The position numbers were made by a program, and so were the translations under genes. A stretch of DNA of 15,713 nucleotides from Bacteroidia bacterium (GTDB lineage Bacteria > Bacteroidota > Bacteroidia > UKL13-3), in assembly GCA_022402405.1 (NCBI GenBank), contig JAKRSG010000170.1, positions 1-15,713 of the forward strand, written 5' to 3'. Below the pieces are notes generated by a model. That model did no database searches. It saw nothing but the letters and a program-made list of their open reading frames with translations, and was not told the origin of the DNA. How positions within the stretch are numbered: position 1 is the stretch's first letter; each line of letters begins with the position of its first letter. This document shows, one piece after another, positions 7,559-13,976 of this stretch.

Positions 7559-8653
7559 ATGGAGAACAAAAATAATTATGCCATCATAATGGCCGGAGGA
7601 GTTGGAAGTAGATTTTGGCCAAGCAGCAGAACCCAATACCCTAAACAATTCTTAGATATTTTAGGAACAGGAAGTTCCTTATTACAACATACTTACAAAA
7701 GATTTCTTAAAAGATTTTTACCAGAAAATATTTATATTGTTACCAATGCAGCTTATGTTAACTTGGTAAAAGAGCAATTAACCAATATTGGCGAGCAGCA
7801 AATTTTGGGCGAACCAATTGCAAAAAATACAGCAGCTTGTATTGCCTATGCGTGTGGAAAAATTAGCAAAATTAATCCGGATGCTGTTTGCATTGTAGCT
7901 CCTAGCGACCATCTTATTTTGGATGAGGAGGCTTTTTTAGGCGTGGTTGACCAAGCCATGGAGTTTGCGGTAAAAAATCCTGCCTTGGTTACGTTGGGTA
8001 TTAGGCCAAGTAGACCAGATACAGGATATGGGTACATCCAATTTTTTGAGGATGTGGAAGATAAATCGGTGCACAAGGTAAAAACTTTCACCGAAAAACC
8101 AACTTTGGAAATTGCCAATACCTTTATCGAAAGTGGCGATTTTCTTTGGAATGCAGGCATTTTTGTGTGGAGTATTGCCAGCATTAAAGAGGCATTCGAC
8201 ACCCATTTACATGAGCAGTTCTCGCTTTTTGATGAGGCCGCAAACGATTATTTTACCGACAAAGAAGCACAAACCATACTTAAAATATACGAGCAAACTC
8301 GTAGCATTTCCATAGATTATGGTATCATGGAAAAAGCAGAGAATGTATTCGTAATTCCAAGCGAGTTTGGCTGGAGCGATTTGGGTACCTGGACTTCCCT
8401 CAACGAAATCTCGGATAAAGATGCCAACCTCAATGTTAGCAACGGAAAAAACATTCACCTATACCAAAGCAGCGGCTGTATGGTGAATACAGCGCAGCTA
8501 AAAACTGATAAAATCATTGTTTTAAACAGCGTAAAAGACCTAATAGTAGTAGATACCCCCGACGTATTACTTATCTGCGATAAAAGCAAAGAGCAAGAAG
8601 TAAAAGAAGTAGCTACCGATATTAAGATTAAATTTAACGAGAAGTATAGTTAA
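7559..8653 (+). CDS. manC: Mannose-1-phosphate guanylyltransferase (GDP-mannose pyrophosphorylase)
   Basis: A 364-residue cytoplasmic nucleotidyltransferase making GDP-mannose from mannose 1-phosphate and GTP, the donor for mannosyl, fucosyl and rhamnosyl residues of surface glycans. The N-terminal nucleotide loop IIMAGGVGSRFWPSSR (9-24) and YPKQFL (27-32), with the catalytic Lys29, are typical of the type II GMP family. Further family segments are APSDHL (metal and base site), TGYGYIQ, TFTEKP, FLWNAGIFVW and FGWSDLGTW. The C-terminal cupin phosphomannose isomerase domain of the bifunctional enzyme is absent, so this is the monofunctional form with only a short beta-helix tail. The start is taken as the ATG at 7559; an in-frame TTG two codons upstream extends the frame but is less plausible. 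It leads an apparent operon with the LD-carboxypeptidase 23 bases downstream. Confidence 0.95.
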   Translation: MENKNNYAIIMAGGVGSRFWPSSRTQYPKQFLDILGTGSSLLQHTYKRFLKRFLPENIYIVTNAAYVNLVKEQLTNIGEQQILGEPIAKNTAACIAYACGKISKINPDAVCIVAPSDHLILDEEAFLGVVDQAMEFAVKNPALVTLGIRPSRPDTGYGYIQFFEDVEDKSVHKVKTFTEKPTLEIANTFIESGDFLWNAGIFVWSIASIKEAFDTHLHEQFSLFDEAANDYFTDKEAQTILKIYEQTRSISIDYGIMEKAENVFVIPSEFGWSDLGTWTSLNEISDKDANLNVSNGKNIHLYQSSGCMVNTAQLKTDKIIVLNSVKDLIVVDTPDVLLICDKSKEQEVKEVATDIKIKFNEKYS

Positions 8654-8676
8654 ATCTTCACGGCCTGAACCAAAAC

Positions 8677-9576
8677 ATGGAGTCGCTAAAAAAAGGAGAT
8701 TTAGTTGCCATTGCTGCCACAGCCAGAAAAGTTTCTGAAGCTGAGATGAAGCCTGCTGTTGAAATACTCAAAAGCTGGGGACTAAAAGTATGTTTTAGCG
8801 AAACACTTTTTGAGGAAGAAAACCAATTTGCAGGCTCGGATCAGGCCAGAAGAAATAGCTTTCAAAAATTGTTAAACGACCCTAAGATTAAAGCCATTTT
8901 CATCGCTCGTGGTGGTTATGGAACGGTAAGAATGTTGGATGGACTCGACTTCGATATTTTTCTCGAAAACCCTAAATGGATTATTGGCTACAGCGATATT
9001 ACTGCATTGCATTTGCACTTACACAAAAAAATTGGCTATAGTTCGCTTCACGGACCTATGCCCATAAATTGGTTGCCCGAAAAATTACACGCAGAAAGCC
9101 TCGAGCATTTACACAAAACTTTATTTGATAAGCCACAAGAAATCAAATTTGCTAAACACCCATTAAACTATCGTGAAGACAAAACAAGCGGTATATTAAT
9201 TGGAGGTAATTTATCTGTTATCTATTCACTTTTAGGTTCAGCTAGTGAGCCTTCGTATGCTAATAAAATATTGTTTTTAGAAGACCTCGACGAATATTTG
9301 TATCACATAGATAGAATGATGCAGGGTTTAAAAAGAGCAGGCAGACTAGAAAATTTAGCTGCCCTAGTTATTGGTGATATGAGCGACATGAAAGACAATA
9401 CAGTACCCTTTGGCAAAAACGCCTACGAGATTATTGCCGATACGGTAAAAAACTATGATTACCCCGTTATTTTTGGCGCCCCTGCTGGTCACGAACCCAA
9501 AAACCTGAGCCTCGTTTTTGGCACCCGCTACCAATTAAAATGTGGTAAAGAGGTTTTGTTAAAGCCGGAGTTGTAG
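8677..9576 (+). CDS. ldcA: LD-carboxypeptidase, peptidase family S66
   Basis: A 299-residue serine peptidase of the LdcA/MccF family. Family members remove the terminal D-Ala from murein tetrapeptides during peptidoglycan recycling in the cytoplasm; some MccF-type members instead cleave peptide-nucleotide antibiotics. The catalytic triad is readable: nucleophile Ser106 in WIIGYSDIT, Glu202 in LFLEDLDEYLYHIDRMM, and His272 in GAPAGHEP. The signature ARGGYGTVRMLDGLDFD (77-93) precedes the nucleophile elbow, and the GILIGGNLSVI block (172-182) starts the C-terminal domain. No signal peptide is present, consistent with a cytoplasmic recycling enzyme. Length is normal for the family. It follows manC by 23 bases, so the two are probably co-transcribed, both serving the envelope. 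Family certain; choice between LdcA and MccF-type substrate is inference. Confidence 0.92.
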   Translation: MESLKKGDLVAIAATARKVSEAEMKPAVEILKSWGLKVCFSETLFEEENQFAGSDQARRNSFQKLLNDPKIKAIFIARGGYGTVRMLDGLDFDIFLENPKWIIGYSDITALHLHLHKKIGYSSLHGPMPINWLPEKLHAESLEHLHKTLFDKPQEIKFAKHPLNYREDKTSGILIGGNLSVIYSLLGSASEPSYANKILFLEDLDEYLYHIDRMMQGLKRAGRLENLAALVIGDMSDMKDNTVPFGKNAYEIIADTVKNYDYPVIFGAPAGHEPKNLSLVFGTRYQLKCGKEVLLKPEL

Positions 9577-9707
9577 GGTGAATAAAATGTAACCACTGCG
9601 GAATATAGAGTTAGTATAAACTTTACGTTCCTTAATTCACCTATACTGTTCCTTATTTACAAAAATATATTGATTTTCAATTGTTTAAAAGCAGCATTCA
9701 TTCTATG
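9577..9707. other. 131-bp spacer between convergent genes, with short repeats
   Basis: This gap holds an octamer direct repeat GTTCCTTA (9627-9634 and 9648-9655, 21 bp apart) and two inverted pairs: GGTGAAT (9577-9583) with ATTCACC (9635-9641), and AGTATA (9613-9618) with TATACT (9642-9647). The two pairings cross each other and so exclude one another or form a pseudoknot. No compact GC-rich hairpin followed by a T run is seen for either neighbouring gene. No coding potential is apparent. Confidence 0.35.
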
Positions 9708-10535
9708 CTAATCCAATTTCTTTTTACCTTTTGCAGGTGGCAAAAAGTTTTCTCCAGTTACCACACTTTTGCCCGTTTTTGCTTCTAATTCTTTTCTTGC
9801 ATTTTTGGCTACCGCACCCCCTTTTTTGCTGGCTACTGCATTTTCTTTTAATCCTTTTGCCTTTGTTGTTTCCGCTATTTGTCTGGTAGAAAGTTCAGCC
9901 AATGCGGTAAATATTAATTCCGCTTCACTCATGTGGTCTCTGAGGTTTTGCGATTTCAAACCTTTTAAATCTTTGTGTTTCTTTACAGTCAATCCTGTCC
10001 ATTCTTGGTGAATGATATTGGTTAATACAGCAAACTCATCTCCTTTTTTAACGCCACTTTCCTGCCAATAATCAGTCAGCTTATTTCTGGTTTCCTGCCC
10101 TGTCATTCGTTGCTGAATCCATTTCTCGCTTCTACCCAATTTTTGCCAGTTTTCCCTAGCTCTATCGATACTTTGACTAGGATCGTTTATTTCTTGCAAT
10201 CTCTCGTATCCTACTTTTGCGAGCCATTGTTTAAATGGTTCTGCCTTTGGCGATGGGATAGATTGAATTATCCTTAATAAGTTTTGGGTATTGGCACAAT
10301 CTGTTTCCCTCATTTTCCCATCTGTTGCTTTCAGTTTCAACTGTCGACAAATTGTCGACAGTTCAATTCCGTCCTCTGTTTTTACCCGAATTTTCATTTT
10401 AAACCAATAATCTCGTGGATTTAAACTATTGGTTAAAACTTCCACTACATCAATTATAGAAAAGTACCACTGCTCTTCTGCATCATCCCAATAAGTTCGA
10501 ACTTGTTTATCTTCAAAAATTTTTATGTTGCTCAT
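9708..10535 (-). CDS. Bro-N domain / DinD-like protein (phage antirepressor family)
   Basis: A 275-residue protein with an N-terminal Bro-N domain: KIFEDKQVRTYWDDAEEQWYF (5-25), then SIIDVVEVLTNS (26-37) and a conserved RIIQSIPSPKAEPFKQWLAKVGYERLQEI (88-116). Bro-N domains occur in phage and baculovirus antirepressors and bind DNA. The C-terminal half, with EFAVLTNIIHQEWTGLT, the NLRDHMSEAELIFTALAE block (197-214) and the AKNARKELEAKTGKSVVT end, is that of the widespread chromosomal family that includes E. coli DNA-damage-inducible DinD, which affects RecA activity. A role in DNA-damage response or phage regulation is inferred from the family only. No phage genes flank it, so it stands alone, possibly acquired by transfer. 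Codons 59-66 form a near-perfect 25-bp palindrome. The start at 10535 gives the normal family N-terminus. Confidence 0.85.
   Translation of the reverse strand: MSNIKIFEDKQVRTYWDDAEEQWYFSIIDVVEVLTNSLNPRDYWFKMKIRVKTEDGIELSTICRQLKLKATDGKMRETDCANTQNLLRIIQSIPSPKAEPFKQWLAKVGYERLQEINDPSQSIDRARENWQKLGRSEKWIQQRMTGQETRNKLTDYWQESGVKKGDEFAVLTNIIHQEWTGLTVKKHKDLKGLKSQNLRDHMSEAELIFTALAELSTRQIAETTKAKGLKENAVASKKGGAVAKNARKELEAKTGKSVVTGENFLPPAKGKKKLD
10339..10363. repeat. 25-bp palindrome inside the Bro-N/DinD-like gene
   Basis: Two 12-base arms, AACTGTCGACAA (10339-10350) and TTGTCGACAGTT (10352-10363), are exact reverse complements around a single A at 10351. Each arm contains the self-complementary octamer TGTCGACA (10342-10349 and 10353-10360), with centres 11 bp apart, about one helical turn. 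It falls in codons 58-66 and encodes LSTICRQL (59-66). As RNA it could form an 11-bp stem with a 3-base loop. Confidence 0.75.
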
Positions 10536-10654
10536 AGGTGCTAATGTTTTTTATAAATTTTAATTTTTCTACTCTAAACTCATAAAGTTTGTAAACCGTT
10601 TTGTCAATACTAGTTCTAAGCTCATTTTATCTGCTACCTTATTTTAATCCTCCC

Positions 10655-12088
10655 CTAAAAATACAACTTCACCACAAAAATACCGGCTATTACGCATACC
10701 AAATCTACTAGGAGCATAATGCCGAGGGTATATCTGCTGTCTTTTACATTTACGGAACCAAAGTACAGGGCAACAACGTAAAAGGTGGTTTCGGCGGCAC
10801 CTTGGAATAAACAAGATAATTGTCCGGTAAGGCTATCTGGCCCATACGTTTTCATAGCATCGAGCATAAAACCTCTTGAGCCACCTGCACTAAATGGTCG
10901 CATAATAGCAACCGGAATGGCCTGAATAATCTGTGCATCCACCCCAAAAATTTCCATTACAGCGGTAATGCCATTTAAGATAATTTGCATTAAGCCACTG
11001 TTTCTAAAAATACTCAAGGCAACCAACATAGCAATCATATAAGGCAATACGCGCAAACCTGTTGTAAATCCATCTTTGGCCCCATGCACAAATGAGTCGA
11101 ATACATTGGTTTGGTTCAGCTTAAATACCTTTTCTTTATAAATGCTATACATAACAATAGCCATAATAATAAACAACAAAACAGCATTGCTTAAATTACC
11201 TGTAAAATGAATTTTTGCCTGTCCAGTTAAGGTATGAATATAAACCAACAATAGCGCAATAATGGCCGTAATGCCACCTACAAAACCTACTACAACTAAA
11301 TTTACTAAATTAATACGCTGTTTAATACTCACAAAAATAAGTGCGGCTAAGGTGCCAATAAATGAAGTTATAATGGTTGGCAACATAATATCTGCGGGGT
11401 TTGCCGCTTGTTGCGCCGCTCTGTATCCAATAATAGAAGTGGGAATTAACGTTAAGCCGGCAGCATGTAAACACAAAAACATTATCTGACTATTACTCGC
11501 TTTTTCTTTATCCGTATTTATCTCCTGCATACTCTCCATGGCCCGCAATCCAAAAGGTGTGGCAGCATTATCTAAACCCAAAAAGTTAGCTGCAAAATTC
11601 ATCGTCATAAACCCATACGCCGGATGCCCTTTGGGCAATTCTGGAAAAATACGCGCAAAAAACGGCGCCATAATTCCGGCTAATTTTAATATGGCATTCG
11701 AATCATTTAAGAGATTAAGCAAACCACAAAAAAAAGTAAGATACCCAATAAGCGGCAACCAAATATCCATGATGGTATTTTTACAAGTAGGAAAAATGCC
11801 ATCGGCCGCTTGCTTTCCTTGACCCACCTCTACCATTCCTGTAGCCAACAACTTGTATGATTTACCATCTATATGCTCAAAACTAGCTCCTTTATTGGCC
11901 TGTAAAGCCATAAGCAAAACACTGTCTGATCCAAACTCTTTTATGGGCAATTCTGAAATAATAACAGGATCATTTTGCTTTCCATTTACCAATCCGTTTA
12001 AAGAATAAACTTGATTTACAGACAACAAATAAAAAATATACAGCGCACTTAAGGCTATCATCCAACTCCAAAATCTGCTTAACGCCAT
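10655..12088 (-). CDS. SpmA-SpmB-type nucleoside-recognition domain membrane protein
   Basis: A 477-residue integral membrane protein joining two 'Gate'/nucleoside-recognition domains that are separate proteins (spore maturation proteins A and B) in spore-forming Firmicutes. The SpmA-like half carries TCKNTIMDIWLPLIGYL (101-117) and the hallmark MNFAANFLGLDNAATPFGLRAM (163-184), followed by LCLHAAGLTLIPTSII. The SpmB-like half carries DSFVHGAKDGFTTGLRVLPYMIAMLVA (331-357), the RPFSAGGSRGFMLDAM loop (397-412) and CLFQGAAETTFYVVALYFG (426-444). About 9-10 hydrophobic helices are seen. Between the first helix (about 7-24) and the second (about 108-125) is an 80-residue soluble segment. Transport or signalling of a nucleoside-like ligand is suggested by the domain name, but the substrate is not established. 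The organism type suggests no sporulation, so the spore label should not be read literally. The start is the ATG at 12088. Confidence 0.85.
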   Translation of the reverse strand: MALSRFWSWMIALSALYIFYLLSVNQVYSLNGLVNGKQNDPVIISELPIKEFGSDSVLLMALQANKGASFEHIDGKSYKLLATGMVEVGQGKQAADGIFPTCKNTIMDIWLPLIGYLTFFCGLLNLLNDSNAILKLAGIMAPFFARIFPELPKGHPAYGFMTMNFAANFLGLDNAATPFGLRAMESMQEINTDKEKASNSQIMFLCLHAAGLTLIPTSIIGYRAAQQAANPADIMLPTIITSFIGTLAALIFVSIKQRINLVNLVVVGFVGGITAIIALLLVYIHTLTGQAKIHFTGNLSNAVLLFIIMAIVMYSIYKEKVFKLNQTNVFDSFVHGAKDGFTTGLRVLPYMIAMLVALSIFRNSGLMQIILNGITAVMEIFGVDAQIIQAIPVAIMRPFSAGGSRGFMLDAMKTYGPDSLTGQLSCLFQGAAETTFYVVALYFGSVNVKDSRYTLGIMLLVDLVCVIAGIFVVKLYF

Positions 12089-12130
12089 GGTTCAAAAATT
12101 TTATTCAATTCTACACTATTTGGTTCAAAA
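12089..12130. repeat. 9-bp direct repeat GGTTCAAAA before the SpmA-SpmB-like gene
   Basis: GGTTCAAAA occurs at 12089-12097, abutting the start codon, and at 12122-12130, 33 bp apart (three helical turns). The gap between the two genes is only 51 bp and lacks a clear TAnnTTTG promoter box. The repeats could be a binding site or chance in AT-rich DNA. Confidence 0.3.
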
Positions 12131-12139
12131 TAAAAAAGC

Positions 12140-13972
12140 CTACTCATAGAACTCATACCTCAAAATATAGCTACGATCATCATTACCATATCTACCCTTT
12201 TCTCTATATTTAAGCAGATTGTTTTTATCATCGTACTCATAAAAATATTGATTTTCTACCCTATAGGTATCGTAATGTGTATACGATTTCAAGAGCTTAT
12301 TGTCATACACAAAGGTATGCATACGCCTTCCATTATCGCTTAAAATAGTCTCTACTAATCCATCTTTGTTATAGGCATAAATCATATTATCAAGATTGGG
12401 ATATTGATAAGAAAAACTAGCCAAAATCTTGTCGCCAGAATACCTATTTACATGAGATGGCTTTTGGTTCAAACCGTAAGAATGTTTTACATTACCTCGT
12501 GTATCTAATGCATGCACGGTTACGTTTAAACTTTGTAGATTATCTGCTTCGGAGTACAATGGAAACAGCGGATATTCGTATACAAATGAATCGCGATAAA
12601 AGAATTGAGTTACGGCAGGCAAATCTGATGAGTTATTTGTAACCATGCGCTCTAAGCAATTTTGCTTGGAATAATAATATTGTTTTTGCTCTTCAATTTG
12701 TTGGTAAGCATATCTAATCTCTGTGCTCAAATTTCCTACACTATCATACTCAAAATATAACCAATTTTCTGTTTCATTTACTTCACCAAAAGTAAGTTTG
12801 GTAAGCCTAGCATTTGTATCAAAATAAGCCGAACGCACATGAACATAATTAGTATCCTTGGCACTTATTTGAACCGAATAAACCGATTGCTTTTTCACCC
12901 CTTTCGACACCCGTTTAACGAATGCACTTGAATGATTTAAAGGATTAATATCATTAGAAAAATGCTGCTGCTTTTCGTAAATATTGATAGATGTTAAAGG
13001 CTTGTTCACTTGTTTCTGGCTGAACCAATTACCCATTAAACTGTTAGGTGATACAACTTTTGCGAAGACATCTATAGGCATATTTAAAACAAGTCCTAGC
13101 TGTTTTGCCTCATCAAATGAGCTGCAAAATGGAGGCAATATCCAGCTTGCGGCAAATGGTGTTAGTTGCAAAAACATCACATTCAAATCTTTTTCGCTAA
13201 GCAGTGGTTTTTGGGGTATTTCTTTTTGAAGCTTAACTTCTTGTGTGGGTTCCTCTTCCGACTCATATTCTTCAGATTCATAATCATTATCTGGATATCC
13301 AAAAAGAGCAGAATTACTCCAAGTATAGCCTTTTATATAATCTGCATTTTTAGAGAGCACCTCAGTTAATTCGTTGTTTAAGTAACTTAAAAAATATGCC
13401 TTTTGTTTAGGGTCAAGCATAGATAATAATTTTATCTCCTTGCCGGTAGATAGCTGTAAATAGTAGGTTTTAACAAAAGATGCACCATCTAATTTATAAT
13501 CCGGACTAGGTTCAAAATAAAACTTGTATTGAACCTGATAACAGAGAATGTCGCCAGAAACAAAGAGAATTTTTGGCACAATATCTTGAATGGTTGGCAC
13601 CCCCATATTAGTAGAATAATAAGCATAATTATTAGGGTAATTTTTGCCCAAAGTTTGAGCCAATAACTCATAAGCAAATGGAAGAAATTCGAATTTAAAC
13701 TCTTGGGTAGAAATTTCTAAAAAAGCCTTTTTGTACATAAAATCATTGAGTAGCCCAGTGGCTATTCCAGCATTATTTGAATTTATTGAAGGATAATCGA
13801 TATAGATAACTTCAAACTTATTGTAATCAGATTTTGAAATGGATTTCTGAAGTATTTTATATTCAAGTTCACGCTTTCCATTTAAATCTGGGATGGCATT
13901 TTTAGGTTCAGACCCTACAGCTATATTTAAATATAAAACTGTTATAAAAATTAGTAAAACTCTAATGAACAT
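12140..13972 (-). CDS. Exported protein with DUF3298/RsiV-like front region and C-terminal YD-like repeats
   Basis: I do not recognise a named family over the full 610 residues. The start is set at the ATG at 13972, four bases after the stop of the upstream gene, because it opens a classical signal peptide (MFIRVLLIFITVLYLNIAVG, likely cleaved after Gly20). The open frame extends 28 codons further upstream, but that part overlaps the previous gene. Residues about 55-215 have the look of the DUF3298/PdaC-RsiV fold: a 'FVSGDILCYQVQYKFYF' strand pair, then TYYLQLSTGKEIKLLSML. Residues 228-245 are acidic low complexity with YESEE twice. A second globular part spans 262-320. From about 378 onward come YD-like strand repeats: FEYDSVGNLSTEIRY (407-421), YAYNKDGLVETIL (532-544), FVYDNKLLKSY (554-564), YEYDDKNNLLKY (578-589). 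Probably a periplasmic or surface protein. No toxin or hyperconserved RHS core is seen. Confidence 0.7.
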   Translation of the reverse strand: MFIRVLLIFITVLYLNIAVGSEPKNAIPDLNGKRELEYKILQKSISKSDYNKFEVIYIDYPSINSNNAGIATGLLNDFMYKKAFLEISTQEFKFEFLPFAYELLAQTLGKNYPNNYAYYSTNMGVPTIQDIVPKILFVSGDILCYQVQYKFYFEPSPDYKLDGASFVKTYYLQLSTGKEIKLLSMLDPKQKAYFLSYLNNELTEVLSKNADYIKGYTWSNSALFGYPDNDYESEEYESEEEPTQEVKLQKEIPQKPLLSEKDLNVMFLQLTPFAASWILPPFCSSFDEAKQLGLVLNMPIDVFAKVVSPNSLMGNWFSQKQVNKPLTSINIYEKQQHFSNDINPLNHSSAFVKRVSKGVKKQSVYSVQISAKDTNYVHVRSAYFDTNARLTKLTFGEVNETENWLYFEYDSVGNLSTEIRYAYQQIEEQKQYYYSKQNCLERMVTNNSSDLPAVTQFFYRDSFVYEYPLFPLYSEADNLQSLNVTVHALDTRGNVKHSYGLNQKPSHVNRYSGDKILASFSYQYPNLDNMIYAYNKDGLVETILSDNGRRMHTFVYDNKLLKSYTHYDTYRVENQYFYEYDDKNNLLKYREKGRYGNDDRSYILRYEFYE

Positions 13973-13976
13973 AATA

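Noticed and set aside
10341..10361. SOS (LexA) box reading of the CTGT...ACAG palindrome
   Set aside because: The CTGT and ACAG ends are 13 bases apart, not the 8 of the E. coli box, and the site is inside the coding region rather than at a promoter.
10579..10607. E. coli-like promoter upstream of the Bro-N/DinD-like gene: TTGACA (10607 to 10602), 17 bases, TATGAG (10584 to 10579), minus strand
   Set aside because: The -35 is perfect, but the -10 matches only 4 of 6 and the phylum's sigma factor uses a different consensus; chance is likely in AT-rich DNA.
10569..10625. 18-codon open frame between the SpmA-SpmB-like and Bro-N/DinD-like genes, minus strand
   Set aside because: Too short to support, with no ribosome site at a suitable distance (the nearest GGAGG is over 20 bases away).
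11262..11822. Plus-strand open frames of 75 and 94 codons opposite the SpmA-SpmB-like gene
   Set aside because: Antisense shadows of a membrane protein gene; no start signal or recognisable domain.
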